Below, one piece after another: positions 31,714-42,915 of a stretch of DNA of 63,176 bases. Origin of the DNA: Jaenimonas drosophilae (lineage: Eukaryota; Euglenozoa; Kinetoplastea; Trypanosomatida; Trypanosomatidae); contig JASAON010001574.1 in assembly GCA_030849065.1 (NCBI GenBank), positions 1 through 63,176 of the forward strand, in the 5' to 3' direction. Positions within the stretch are counted from its first letter, which is position 1. Each line of letters begins with the position of its first letter. The notes under the pieces are model-generated. The model did not search any database, was not told the DNA's origin, and was given only the letters and a program-made list of their open reading frames with translations. A program made the translations under genes and the position numbers.

Positions 31714-32844
31714 TTAGTGTGATGAACCCCCACCAGCACCTCCGCCGTAGATGCGTGAGAAGTTGGTGTAGGAGCGGCCAATCTTTCCTGCGCCGCGAGT
31801 TGGCTTTGCTGGGGTGGATGACTGCGGCTTCTGTTCTTGTTTGATCAGGTTGTAGTACTCACCCTTCTCCTCCAACGTCATGTTGGCCACGTAGCGTGGC
31901 TGCTCAAACCGTGGCATTGTGGCTTCCCACTCCGTCTTTCGTCGATCTTCTCCGCGACGATGAGAGGTTGGCCGATCGCGAAATTTGCGTCGGGCAGATG
32001 AGTTTGATGAGGATGCTTCCGAAGAGATGGATGGAGATGAGACGCTGTCATAGGGTGAGCGCCGAAGCACGCGTTCATGCATGCTCACCGAAGACGAAGA
32101 CGATGATGCAGCAGCACTACCACTACCACTACCTGCACATGATGATGATGATGCTGTGGCTGTCGTCTGCCTCTTCTCCGACCTCAGGACGTACTGCACA
32201 CGTAGCTTAAACTGAGGGTTGTGCAGACGCTTCTCAATGAAGGTGTTGGGCTTGCCAAGGGTTCTCCCCACCTGTGCCACCGTGGCGCCTCCCCGAATCA
32301 TCTTGTAGATGGTGAGATCATCCTCAAAGCTGAAGAACTTGCTGTGGCTAAAAGGATGATGGGCGGGGTTTCGGAGCTGCTCTGCGGATATGCCATCGGT
32401 GGCGTTCATGAAGTGCTGCCACTCCAGTGAGCCCCCCTTCAAGGTCCATGAGCTTTGATCATCTCCACTCGCAAAATCGTCGGGAAGACGGCGTCGACGG
32501 CGGAGTCCTGCCTTTTTGGTGAAGGTGGAGCGCACAGACTGAGATGGGTCGGTGGTGTGTGTGGATGATGAATCTGCTGCCTGTGTTGGCGGTGCTTGCA
32601 AGATGCCTGAACCTTGGATGAGCTCATAGGCGGTGTTAATCACCGTCATGCGCTGATCATCACCGGAGCTCAAATCAGGATGATGAAGACGTGCAAGTTC
32701 GCGGTACTGACGTCGAACCTGCTCCATCGATGGACGTGCTGAAGAAGATGCATTTGGCCGGTATGTGAGGCCCATCACCTCGAAGGCAGCGACTAAATCC
32801 GCTGTCGTGGCCTTGGCCAACCACCGCCTCCCTAGAGAGAGCAT
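31714..32844 (-). CDS. J-domain (DnaJ-like) protein with a C-terminal SANT/HTH-like segment
   Basis: The start is ATG 32844; the frame extends upstream only to a TTG. The protein has 376 residues. The first 20 (MLSLGRRWLAKATT...) look like a mitochondrial presequence. A J-domain spans about residues 15-80, with helix II YRELARLHHPD carrying the HPD motif at 55-57, which stimulates Hsp70 ATPase. Near residues 165-230, FFSFEDDLTIYKMIRGGATVAQVGRTLGK followed by a RL.....FK..V segment resembles a Myb/SANT or helix-turn-helix unit. The remainder is Ser-rich. Kinetoplastids encode many J proteins; the specific partner is unknown. Confidence 0.75.
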   Translation of the reverse strand: MLSLGRRWLAKATTADLVAAFEVMGLTYRPNASSSARPSMEQVRRQYRELARLHHPDLSSGDDQRMTVINTAYELIQGSGILQAPPTQAADSSSTHTTDPSQSVRSTFTKKAGLRRRRRLPDDFASGDDQSSWTLKGGSLEWQHFMNATDGISAEQLRNPAHHPFSHSKFFSFEDDLTIYKMIRGGATVAQVGRTLGKPNTFIEKRLHNPQFKLRVQYVLRSEKRQTTATASSSSCAGSGSGSAAASSSSSSVSMHERVLRRSPYDSVSSPSISSEASSSNSSARRKFRDRPTSHRRGEDRRKTEWEATMPRFEQPRYVANMTLEEKGEYYNLIKQEQKPQSSTPAKPTRGAGKIGRSYTNFSRIYGGGAGGGSSH

Positions 32845-32880
32845 GTGCGCCTCCTCCAACTCCTGTGTTGGCAATGTACA

Positions 32881-32935
32881 CTGTGTTGTGAAGGAAGAAA
32901 GATGAAAAAAAAAGAGAGAGAAGTTTTTTTTTTAC
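32881..32935 (-). promoter_or_regulatory. Polypyrimidine tract and trans-splice acceptor for the J-domain gene
   Basis: On the minus strand a CT-rich tract (alternating CT, nine T, then TTTCTTCCTTC) ends at CACAG about 36 nt upstream of ATG 32844. A second CACAG lies closer to the ATG. This is the clearest trans-splicing signal in the window. Confidence 0.6.
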
Positions 32936-35900
32936 ACAGCAGTGGAGATACATCAGGATCATCGCATGTTATCTTAAGACGATCACTCACATCTCACAGA
33001 GTGTGTCTGCGCCACAAAGATATCTTTTTTTTTGAGAGGGGAGGCATAAGCGCAAACTGCTGCCAGTTTCTTTCTCTACGACGACGTGCTGTATCGGTGC
33101 GCAAGGCACCATCTCCCGTATTTTTTTTTGATGTTCAGATGTTTTTCATATGCCCATGTAGCTCCGGTGCAATCGATAATAATGGGAGATGTGGATGGAC
33201 GCACATATAGACATACAACGAGCGAAGTACAACAAAAAAACAAGAAGAACAACAACAACTGTACTAGTCCAAGAATGGGAGGGGGGGGGGAGGGGTGAAT
33301 TCAGAAGATGACTCAACATTCGTCAACAGAACCCCATCACTACATATCCTATCCAGCTGCAACTCCAAACAACAAAGAGTAAGAGTAGCTGCAGTACATG
33401 AAGAGAGGTGGGTGATGGCCCAAAGATGCCGACTCAGCGCACACACATAACAAGAAGCTGGTGAGATGGAAGGATAGAGGAGAATCTTGCGCTACTGCTC
33501 ACGATCATCACTGTGTTGGCGAGATCATTCACACACAGTATTGATACATTCCCTCCACCGTTTTCACATCACCACACTCCAGCGGTGGCTTGATACATGT
33601 GGCATCTCCTCCTCTACCATGAAGACGAGTAGGAAGGTGATGACCCTCCCCAAGCTGCTCAGAACACGTTTCTGTGTGTGTCTGAACGTAGGTAAAATCG
33701 TAATACACAAGCGGCAGACCAACTCACCAGGTGACTGTAGGACTCTTCATGCAGGTGCTGCGTTCAGAACAACAACAAAAAATACTGTATCGTGACAGCA
33801 CATTCGAAGACGTGGAGATGGGAGATCCACTGCGCCCAAACAGCATAAAGAAAAAAAAGGGAGAAGGAACCAACGGAGTACGCCAGGAAGAAGCTGGAGA
33901 AGGTGGAGGGGGAGAGAGAGACATCACAAGATTGAGGAAACATGGCTTTCCTCTTCTTGTTGGTCGTACTCGTGTGATGCAAGGAGGGCAGAATCTTTCC
34001 CCAAAGAACAACAAGAACCACAAACACTTAACACACAGACACACACAAACACACCTTGGTTGTGCTTGCGTTGTAGTATTGGGCTTGTGTACAGGAAGAG
34101 GTACGACAGTAGAAAATTTATGAATGAGAAGTACAGCTCCATTTCCGTGTTTGGGGGGAAATAATATGTATGTCGGCCCTCCTTCCATCTCGAGCACGTA
34201 GAAACATGAATGCTCTTTGTTGTTGTTCCTTAGAACGATGATCGCTAAAGCAAAAAAAAGGCGGCGCCCTTGATGTTTTCTTTTTCATCATTGCCCACAG
34301 CAGCAACACTTCTCAGCACACACATTTTGGTGCATCCACTCCTGTGCTCTCAATGGAGTACCGGACTGAGAGTGCGGCGGCGGGGCTGAACGGATGGGGT
34401 TGGCAACAACAAGCGACAGTGTTGGCGCTGCTTTATTGTGGCAGCCGAGACTTGCTGAGCTGCCTTACCCACATCACTCACCCACTTTGACAAGATCAGC
34501 CACCCAGACACACACACACACGCGCGCACACACACAATGACAGTTAGGCTTACGGAAAGAGAGGCGGTGTGGTGGTGTAGTGGCATCACGACGTGTAGTT
34601 GGTACATGTCTATGCTCCAGACAACGTCTAGTTATTATCCATGAACACAAAACAAACAAGAAGAACGTCGTCGTGCCATCTCCTCTGGAGTGTGGGGAGT
34701 TGGGCATAGAAGACGGGGGGTGCGGATGGTGGTGTGGGTTAGGGGGGGGGAAGACGGAAGTAGATGATGATTGTATGCCTGTGCGTGCGCGTTTCGCATC
34801 TCGTTTCCATTCCCTCAAAATGATTTGCGTGCATCGTTCAGAGTTCATTTGGTTGACCTATTTTTTTCTTCTTCTCTTGGATCGTGTGCAGATGGCTACT
34901 TCATCGATTCATCACGGATTGGTACGGCAGAAGATGAGGTGCCCGTCGGACCCCTTCACGTCGGGTGAGGGGGGTGAAGGAGGGGGTAGGCCAAATCTAC
35001 TCGCACCAAGGCACACACACATGTAGTGAGGTATGCGATGGAAGCCAATCCTTCACGCATCATTCAACGCAAAAAGAAAAAAAAACCATCAACGGAAACG
35101 AGAACAGTGGAACGAGAGCAGTCGTCTCCGGTTCACTAAGGAAGGATAAAAAGAACAAAACAGCGGAAGAAACAACAGCGACTCTGTTGGGGGAGTACAA
35201 CAGCCACAAGGGGAGAGAGAGAGTGAGTGAGATTGTGATTGGGTGGCATTGACTTCAATTTCCCACTTGCCACAGGGCCCACATCAATCTATCTTCTCTT
35301 CTTCTTGCTAGGCAAGTTGTTCTTCCTCGTCAGCGTATTTTTCATTTTTTCTTCCTTTTTGGGGGTGGTGCTGCCGTGACGTTCTCCCGTTCCTGGCAAC
35401 ATGGCAATGAGCAGACATATAGCTCTCTCTCTCTCTCTCTCTCTGTCTCAAACACATACATGTCGTAATCATTGACGCATGTGCGATTGCTCAAGGACGG
35501 TGAGTGGGAGGACGTACGAGGAGTGGCTGCACACACCCATTCCTTAAAGTACATGAGTTGTAGAAGCAAATGAAGCAACACACGACGAGGGGGAGGCTGC
35601 GTAGAGCCCGGGAAAGACTCTAGCAGGGTGCAACCAACCACAAACCTTCTTGGGCGTGTTGTGCAAGGTAAAGGGCACACTCCACGTGCGTGAAGATGGT
35701 CTGCCGCAACGAACAACACAACTCAAGTTTCACGGCAATTGCGGATTGGCAGCACCACCATCATCTAGATACGATGCGTTCCGGTTGCATGGTGTATTGC
35801 ATCCCAGCTTCTGCTCTCGATCGATTGCCATCTTCAAGACCTCCTCCTCCCCCCCAATGACATACACATCTGGCGATGTATACGTACACACGTGGGGGTG

Positions 35901-37640
35901 TTTGTGAGGAGGTGGCGTACAGAACGAGGAGCGAGCAGCGAGGGATGTTAGACGTGGGTGGTATGCTTGATTAGGAGTGCACCCATGACAGCACGCGTAT
36001 GGATATATGCACGTGGAAGTGGATTGACGAACATCTCTCTCACACCAACACGCACACATCATAGACACACACCACTGGGCGAGATCTCCATCATCAGAGG
36101 TGACAAGCGCTATTTGTACCCATACGCTCATCATCACACGCACCCACGCCCGCAAGCGCGAAGGCAGCGAATACCGAATCGAACGAAAAAAAACACGAAT
36201 AGAGAAGAACAACAAAAAAAGGCAGATATGTATATAAATCGTATTATTCTTGTACATTACAGAAAAAAAAAAGCAGAGCGGGAACCCAACAAAGAGGGAA
36301 GAAACATCATAAAAGTGGAGTCCTCTCTTGAGAAGTTGTTATCCAAACATCAGCAACAACGAAAGCATGAACAAAACAAACAGCGAACAGACGTGTGAGA
36401 GGGGGAGAGGGGCACTGACGGGGGCCAATGAGGGTTCCCCTCGCCCCCCTTCTCGTGTCGAGAATATTCGATACCGCACGCGTACCTTCTCCTGTACATG
36501 TGAGTCCATCGCTCCGTCTAAAGGGATGCTTGATGAACGACCATGTGTGTGCGATGTGCGGCAAACAGGGGTATTGCCCTTACTCGCATCATCATGCCAC
36601 GCACATGCGCCGTTCGGCCTCCCCAGACGAGCAACAAACAAGCACAAAAAAAAGAGGGTGGAAGGAGAATGACAGAGGAGTGTCTGCCATCTGCCACAAA
36701 ACAAAAAAAAACGTAGATAGCCCAACCATCAATCAAAACTGAATGGCGTATCGTACATGCGCACATACACACACACACACACACTGTGGCACATGCAGTT
36801 CCGCCGATTGCTGCAGGGAAAGGGGGGGGAGAGAGAAAGTGTGCTCCACATGTAGAGAGGAGTGCGTTCACTTGCTCCCCAACCAACTTCCGCAAACAAC
36901 ACAAATAAAAAAAAAATGATGTTTGCTTTCATCATCATCGTCATGTGCTTGTGTTTTTGCATTCTTAAGCCTTGTTGATCGTCATACATCGATAATCACG
37001 TACAGTACATGAGAGGTACACCAGTGCAACAATCTTCTAACGTGGGTGGAGAGGCATCATGCGTCGCCGCTGCCTGTGGCAGCTCTCGGGTGGGGTGGGG
37101 GGAGGATGGGAGAAAGAGATGATGTGTATAGTTGTACGCATTGAATCAAGCATGGGTACCAACACATCATCCCAGCGACGACAGCCAAACATATAAGAAC
37201 AGTGATGGAAAGACGATGTTCTCCACCACGTCCGTTGCTGGCAGCGTTCTCTCCCTTCATTGGGGTCGGCATACACACACACGCACATGGAAGAAAGGAT
37301 GTTGTTTCGTAGATACAGGAGGGGGGGGGTGAGTGGAGTGTAGCCACGTCATGTACAGTAACAGCGACATCAAACAGAATACAAACATAAACGATCATTG
37401 CGGGAGGGGGGGGTCTACACAGCTGTTGTTCTTTTTCTTCGTGCCCTGCTCTGCTCGAATATACATGGCGCAGGTTGGGTGAAGAAAAAAAATATGCTGG
37501 TGCTGGGAGACGTTGTGTGAATGACGGGGGATAAACCACGTCTCAGACACAACGAACGACGGCGGCACCAACACAGAAACAAGCGAGCAAACAACAACAA
37601 CAACGTGCGGCAATCAGAGTGAATCCAAAAAGGGCGAGCG

Positions 37641-37661
37641 TTTTTTTTTGTTTTTTTTTTG
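37641..37661. repeat. T-rich 21-mer, copy 1
   Basis: The sequence is nine T, one G, ten T, one G on the plus strand. It is identical to the element at 38071-38091, 430 nt further on. It could act as a pyrimidine tract or Pol III-type T-run on the plus strand; no function is established. Confidence 0.8.
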
Positions 37662-38070
37662 TGTTTCTTCCGCGCCCGACGGCATCGAAGTGGAAGCGTA
37701 GCAAAAAAAAACAACAACCATGAAAATAGAAAACAGAAGCAGAAGATATATCCAACGTTCATTTTTGTTTTTCATAATCAATGGTTGGGCGTCTGCGCGT
37801 GTGGGGGGTGGGGAGAATGGCAACGGGAGGATGCAAAAGAAAGAAGTACACGCACTAATCCATCCCAACAAAAAGATAATCCAGAACTGCTGATCTGCTA
37901 CTTTACATGGAAGAAACAGTACATAGTCGGAGCTCGTTCATACAATGGTACTGAAAGGAGAGTGAGTGAGTGAGTGCTATTCACACCCAAACACTTGAAT
38001 TCCTTCCAGTTCATGCATGCCGTTCCTTTTTTTCATTCCCAATTCCCTTGCCCACAAACAGATTTTTCTC

Positions 38071-38091
38071 TTTTTTTTTGTTTTTTTTTTG
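38071..38091. repeat. T-rich 21-mer, copy 2
   Basis: Exact second copy of the 37641-37661 element (nine T, G, ten T, G). A GGTGGCTTCCTGTGTAG segment follows, so it resembles a plus-strand splice acceptor tract. Confidence 0.8.
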
Positions 38092-38536
38092 GTGGCTTCC
38101 TGTGTAGTGGGGAGGAGATGATGTGGGGGTAGAGAGACGTATAGAGTGCGTGTGAGGGAGAGGCGTCCATGCCCCCCTCCCTCTCACACACTCGACTCGA
38201 TCCACTCCTCGTCATTGCAAATCATCATCTCCTTCTATTTGTTTTACCATCTCTAGGTTGAAGGCAAGGTGTGTGATACGCACGGAAGTCATCAGCACGA
38301 AACACACATGCAACACACACGAAAAAAAAAACATCATCCAACATCGAACAAAAAAAAGAGCAAATGAGGTCGTTATTCTGTTCTAGTGCAGCGCGGGCCG
38401 CACTATCCACCCGGAAGCAGGTCTGTTTCTTGTGTTCCTGCGTGATGTGTGGTTGGGTGAGTGGGAGGCATGCGTTCTGGAGGGGGAGCCGTAAGACAAT
38501 CACGGGTGAAGAGATGAATGGAAGGGGTTATGGCGG

Positions 38537-38570
38537 TATGTGGTGCGTTCCTAAAGGAACACACCACATA
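38537..38570. repeat. Near-perfect inverted repeat (16-bp arms, 2-nt centre)
   Basis: The left arm TATGTGGTGCGTTCCT and right arm AGGAACACACCACATA are reverse complements at 15 of 16 positions, separated by AA. It lies in the gene-poor gap. It could form a cruciform in DNA or a hairpin in the nascent polycistronic transcript. Confidence 0.85.
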
Positions 38571-39527
38571 TACCACATCCAGGGACTGCGGGATTGCCAT
38601 ACAACAACACACAACACTTACCCCGGTGTGGCTCACCCACCTCACACGTACCCCAGCTCCTACTGTACTGAACGGTACTCTCTTCTTCACGCCAGCCCTT
38701 CTCACTCTCCACTGTTTTGTTTCTGTTGTTAGAGTTGGTTCTTATGTCGTTATACCAGAAACATGCCACCCACTCTCCCATTCACCACACCACATCAGGC
38801 TGCTAAGGTGGCGGACACCGCGCGTTAATCAAAGTAGACTCATGTTGGAGATGGAGATCTTGCCAGTGAACGACCACATCACGTGAGTGAGATTGAAACA
38901 AACACACAAGATGAGGGAGAAGAAGTGGGGGGGGGAGGTATGGGGTCCTGACGAGGTATATATCCAACCAAGCCACACAGAACTTCACACAAGATACGCA
39001 CCTTCCCCCCGCCAATCTGCACTCATCGTCGGTGTATTCTTCCGCCCTCTTTCCTCTGGTCGGTTTTCATCATCGCGCACACACACTCACGTACTCCCCA
39101 AAGTGTATTCCAACCCAATTGGGGGAAGTCGTACGGTTTCAGAGACAAGAACAACAAAAAAGAAGAAACGAAAATAAAAAACGAACATAAAAAAAGAACT
39201 CAAAAAACACATCATCATACTAACATAATGTACGAACAGCAAACACCACCAACATCCATGCGTGAGCATGAACTGCACGTCTCCCCTTCATCTCTAGTGA
39301 TGAGTGAAGCGGCAGTATCCTCTCATGGCATGGGGAGCTCTACACGTAGCTATTGAGTGAACTGCCCACAAGAAAGTAGGAAGCATACAAGGGAGCAAGG
39401 GGAGGCTGGACGTATCGCTCTCGCCGCACCTTCACTCACGCGTGCACTTCCTACTTTTCAGAATTTCAGGCGGGCGGTGTTCAACCCAATCATCCTGCTT
39501 TGTTGTGGCTTCTTCTCCCCATCACAT

Positions 39528-40460
39528 CTACGCAGATGCTGGGAAGGTGAAGACGACCTCTGCTCCTTCCTGGCCGGCGAGCTCATCAGCCAGATGATCT
39601 ACGAGGCTAATATCGCCATAGACGTGCACCAGGAAGGTGATGGCACTAAGGTCGAGCAGCCACTCCGCGTCGAGAAATGTAACTGGGGCACCAAGATCCA
39701 TGGCGAGGGCCTGGGCGTTGGTGAGTGAGCGGATGTCGTGGCTGCGGAGATCCATCTTCGTTTCCTTGTCAAAATCCCTCGCGTGGCGCAGCAGACGTGG
39801 CAGCACCGCCATCTCCTCCGGGCTCAGGTAGTTGGGGTCGGTGTTCTCCTCGCTGTAGAAGGTCTCTGGCTTCTCCGTTGTGATGCCACTCACGATGCCC
39901 ATGTGAAGGCTGTGGCTGCTGCCCGGGTACTCCACCACGACCATATCCCCAGCCTGCGTGCGGAATGGGGCGAGGAACCAGGCGGAGCCAAAGCGGAAGT
40001 TCACGGAGGCGTAGCGAAGGAGCGGGGCTGGGCCGGGGTTAACCACAAAAGGCGCCACACACACGGAGCCGGTGGCGATGGAGTCGGAGGAGGGGTCGCG
40101 TACCACGCTGGGGTGGCGGCTGAGGCTATCCTTCTTGGGCACGCTATCGTTCTCGCTCGTGCCACCTTCGCTGACGCCATCGTCGTTGGAGAGCTCGAGG
40201 GCTGCCTCCTTCGCCTTGGCGGCGGCCGCGACGGAGGCGGGTACGGGGAGGGCGAAACCGGCGGAGGAGATGATGGCCTCGCTGCCGAGTGGGGAGCCGG
40301 CGGTGCTGGTGACACCGTAGATGGATTGGCAGCTGCGCTCACTCAGCATGGAATCCTCCTTCGTGAGCAGGACACAGGCGTAGGGGTTGTGCCGGAAGTT
40401 GGCCTCTACAGCGGAGAGCTGTCGGGGCAGCACAGCTGCGGTGACGGTGGTGGCGGGCAT
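39528..40460 (-). CDS. PSP1 C-terminal-domain protein
   Basis: This 310-residue protein starts at ATG 40460 (MPATTVTAAVLPRQ); upstream in-frame residues are leader-like. The N-terminal half is low-complexity (Ala/Ser-rich). A PSP1 domain occupies about residues 155-305: GDMVVVEYPG, then LPRLLRHARDFDKE (family L(R/L)..A..(D/E)), ALAMDLGAPVTFLDAEWLLD and the F.F.VYGD-type strand followed by a LVD.LA.EL helix. In Crithidia, PSP1-domain proteins are subunits of the cycling-sequence binding complex (CSBP II), which binds RNA elements of cell-cycle-regulated transcripts; in other organisms the domain occurs in PSP1 and bacterial RicT. RNA-related function is inferred from the family. Confidence 0.8.
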   Translation of the reverse strand: MPATTVTAAVLPRQLSAVEANFRHNPYACVLLTKEDSMLSERSCQSIYGVTSTAGSPLGSEAIISSAGFALPVPASVAAAAKAKEAALELSNDDGVSEGGTSENDSVPKKDSLSRHPSVVRDPSSDSIATGSVCVAPFVVNPGPAPLLRYASVNFRFGSAWFLAPFRTQAGDMVVVEYPGSSHSLHMGIVSGITTEKPETFYSEENTDPNYLSPEEMAVLPRLLRHARDFDKETKMDLRSHDIRSLTNAQALAMDLGAPVTFLDAEWLLDLSAITFLVHVYGDISLVDHLADELAGQEGAEVVFTFPASA

Positions 40461-40891
40461 ATCTCCGGTGTGTGTACGTGTGTGTACGTAGATCGCGGGA
40501 GGATGAGGTGAGGAGCGAAGGGGGGAGGTGGGCCGTGCGTAGGGAGGGTCGAAGACGTACACGCGCAGAGGTAGCAGCTGAGGAGGAGGAGGAGGTGAGG
40601 ATATAATATGGAGCTTCTAGTGTGGAGCAACGCCGAAGAAGAACAGGTCTCTCCGGTATAAAAATGCTCGGGGGTGAGTGGGTAGCGTCGTACTTGGATT
40701 TCCTTGAAGACGGTTGTTCTTGTACATGAACCAGGAGTAAGAAGAAAGAGAAGAAGAGTATGATGAAATGAATATGACCAATCTCGCAACAGGAGATGAT
40801 AATGAGGGTGCCATGTCAGTGGCGGTCATTCTGCTCTTGTGATAACGGTTTGTGTGCTGTAGTAGTTGGTGTGAGGTAGCCTGTGAATGTT
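40461..40891. other. Intergenic region, no supported gene
   Basis: The 0.43-kb spacer contains GT-rich sequence beside the PSP1 gene start and GGA repeats (about 40580-40593), a minus-strand pyrimidine tract suited to trans-splicing of the PSP1 gene. Confidence 0.5.
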
Positions 40892-42439
40892 TCATTGATA
40901 CGAGGCCGCGCTATCCCACAAGGAGGCGATGGAGCTACCAATCCATTCCTGATCCACGCCATACTTGCTGAAGTGGTGAAGGTATGCCCGTGCCGAGAGA
41001 AGCTCCTCTGCACGTTTGAGGGCATGCTCCAGCTCATGGCCAATCTGTGTTGATGCCCCGTAGAGATGTACTTCTTTGGGGTGCCGTGCGGTGGTGGCAC
41101 CGACCTTTTCCTCCTCTTCAGCCCCACTCACCCACAACCCGGTGCAATTGGCGGCTGTGGTGCTTCCTTGGTTCAGCAGGCGTTGAAGGTGGGCTAGACC
41201 GTCGCGCCGTGCTGCAGGCCCACGTAGAGCCCACAAGCACGTGCGGCTGGTGAAGGCCACGGCACCGCCGGCTTGTACACCGGCAAAGACGGCGCTCTCC
41301 ACATCCATGTTGTGTGCTGCAACCCGCATCGCCTGCTCCAACACGGCGGGCCACGATTGTCCCGATGGGGATGGCTCTACACCGGCGCCACTGCCACTCC
41401 ACGGAATTCGTTTGGCGGCAAAAAACTTGGCGGCGGGATCCAGACACACCGCCTCGAGCAGATCCTCTGTGCATACCTCTCGCAACACCGGTGGTGAGTG
41501 TGCGTTGTTGTTGTGGGCCCCTGTGGAGCGCCGACCGGTGGAGGTGGTGGCTCCTGTGGCAGCGCTGGCGTAGACGGGCAATTCACACAAGAGTTGTGGG
41601 AGGTGGAGGGGCATCATGAGCTGCGCCATGGCACGATTGAGATCACCAAACGAAACGGCGGCGGCAGACCCGCTGCTGTTGTTATGGCTCGGACGAGAGG
41701 CGAGCACCTGCTTGGCCACCCCGTCGTTGGGCAGGAGGAGCACCGCATCGGCACTATCACGTAAGGAGCTCAACGTGAGGACGAGGTTGTACCACTGGGT
41801 TGCCACCTCACCAGTTCGAAAGGGCCAGACAACGGTGTGGAGAAGGCTAGTGTGGGGGTAGTGCTCCTTGATCACTTCACTCACGAGAGAGCCAACCCCA
41901 GAGCCCGTGCCTCCCGCCACACTGTGTATGACGTGGTAGGTGGTGAGAGCTCGCCCGCGGCCTTCGGACTCCCGTCGCAGGCACTCCTCCATCGCCTCAC
42001 GACGGCTGGGCCCCTGATGGAGATAGCCCAATGCCCAGTTGTTTCCGCAGCCCTCGTGGCGGCTAACACATTGCGCTTCTGAGAGGCGGTACAGCGGTGT
42101 GTGGTGTCGAGCATCTTCTTCCTCCGCCTCCACCTCCTTCCCATCACCATCAACGTTAGAAGTGCCAACTTGTGGGTGGAGGGCCTGCTGAATCACCTTT
42201 GGCTCCATATCAATGAGAATACAACGAGCTTCAGGCCGCCCCTGCGTGGATGCCGCCTGTGGGCGGAGTCGTGATGATGATGATTTTGATGTGGAGAGTG
42301 GCTGACGATAGTGGCGAGCGGAGATGGCGCGGGCATAGTCCTCGGATGAGGTCTGTGCCGCTTCGTCGGCGAGGGCGTCGAGAAAAGCATGCCCCAGCTG
42401 GGTGCCACACTGGCCTACAAGAACGTGTGCGGTGGCCAT
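40892..42439 (-). CDS. TUBD1: Delta-tubulin
   Basis: This 515-residue tubulin-superfamily protein starts at ATG 42439 (MATAHVLVGQCGTQLG); the 11 residues upstream begin with GTG. The nucleotide-binding Q-C-G motif is at 9-16 and the tubulin signature GGTGSGVG at 176-183. CGNNWALGYLHQGP at 131-144 and VVWPFRTGEVATQWYN followed by LTLSSLRDSADAVLLLPND match delta-tubulin specifically rather than alpha, beta, gamma, epsilon or zeta. Delta-tubulin is needed for triplet microtubules of basal bodies and centrioles. A low-complexity insert (about 48-70 and 95-112) and a Ser/Thr-rich insert near residue 300 lengthen the protein. Its presence with CFAP58 and DNAAF1 in the unit fits a flagellated cell. 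Confidence 0.88.
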   Translation of the reverse strand: MATAHVLVGQCGTQLGHAFLDALADEAAQTSSEDYARAISARHYRQPLSTSKSSSSRLRPQAASTQGRPEARCILIDMEPKVIQQALHPQVGTSNVDGDGKEVEAEEEDARHHTPLYRLSEAQCVSRHEGCGNNWALGYLHQGPSRREAMEECLRRESEGRGRALTTYHVIHSVAGGTGSGVGSLVSEVIKEHYPHTSLLHTVVWPFRTGEVATQWYNLVLTLSSLRDSADAVLLLPNDGVAKQVLASRPSHNNSSGSAAAVSFGDLNRAMAQLMMPLHLPQLLCELPVYASAATGATTSTGRRSTGAHNNNAHSPPVLREVCTEDLLEAVCLDPAAKFFAAKRIPWSGSGAGVEPSPSGQSWPAVLEQAMRVAAHNMDVESAVFAGVQAGGAVAFTSRTCLWALRGPAARRDGLAHLQRLLNQGSTTAANCTGLWVSGAEEEEKVGATTARHPKEVHLYGASTQIGHELEHALKRAEELLSARAYLHHFSKYGVDQEWIGSSIASLWDSAASYQ

Positions 42440-42915
42440 GTTGGCGAGAAAAAAAATAAACAGATGGCACACTCACACGGGTATGAGAAGAAGGTGATGC
42501 CTTCCTCAACCTCGATACCCTCCACCTGTCTTGTGATTCTGTGCTTGCGCGTGGTAGATGAGTTGAGAAGAGAGAGGAAACAGGAGCATCATTCACAATG
42601 AACATCACCAAGAGCGCCAAAGTCACGTTGCAAAGAAAAACAACAACCACACAGCACAGGGCGAAGGCAGCACAACGGCAAGAACTTGTTCTGTTTGTCA
42701 TAAGTAGTTCTCTCATGCCACATAATCAACTTCACCACTGAACACATCCATGATTTGTGCTCTTCCATCAGCAAGCAACATGTGGAGGGTGCGCGATTGG
42801 CAGAGAAGATAGAAGAGAACACACACAGCACCACACACACACACACACACAAACATAAACACAAACATGGAGTGTACCTCAAAGTGCGTCTATGATTGAG
42901 TGTGTGTACGTGGCA
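42440..42915. other. Intergenic region with CA microsatellite
   Basis: The 0.48-kb spacer between delta-tubulin and the two-TM protein contains a CA run (about 42832-42851). No gene is supported. Confidence 0.5.

Larger units (their letters stand above)
32936..39527. other. Gene-poor 6.6-kb gap within the minus-strand unit
   Basis: No open frame on either strand has convincing protein character, although genes elsewhere in the unit are separated by 0.2-1.1 kb. The gap contains many homopolymer and dinucleotide runs: G-runs of 8-10 on the plus strand (near 33279, 34741, 36818, 37320, 37404 and 38925), a CT run (35425-35444), CA runs (34508-34535, 36768-36784), two identical T-rich 21-mers and a 16-bp hairpin. 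Small plus-strand frames (33749-34123, 34892-35026, 36428-36742) were considered and are not called. No tRNA-like A/B boxes were seen. Confidence 0.55.

Noticed and set aside
33749..34123. A plus-strand frame of 124 codons (MQVLRSEQQQKILYRDSTFE...) in the gene-poor gap.
   Set aside because: The N-terminal part looks plausible, but the rest is repeat-derived and no family is recognised; left out as unsupported.
36428..36742. A plus-strand frame with CAMCGKQGYCPYSHHH, resembling a zinc finger.
   Set aside because: Cys/His spacing fits no finger family well, and the surrounding sequence is low-complexity; probably chance.
39738..40511. A 257-codon plus-strand frame opposite the PSP1-domain gene.
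   Set aside because: Gly/Val/Ala-rich antisense shadow; PSP1 motifs are on the minus strand.
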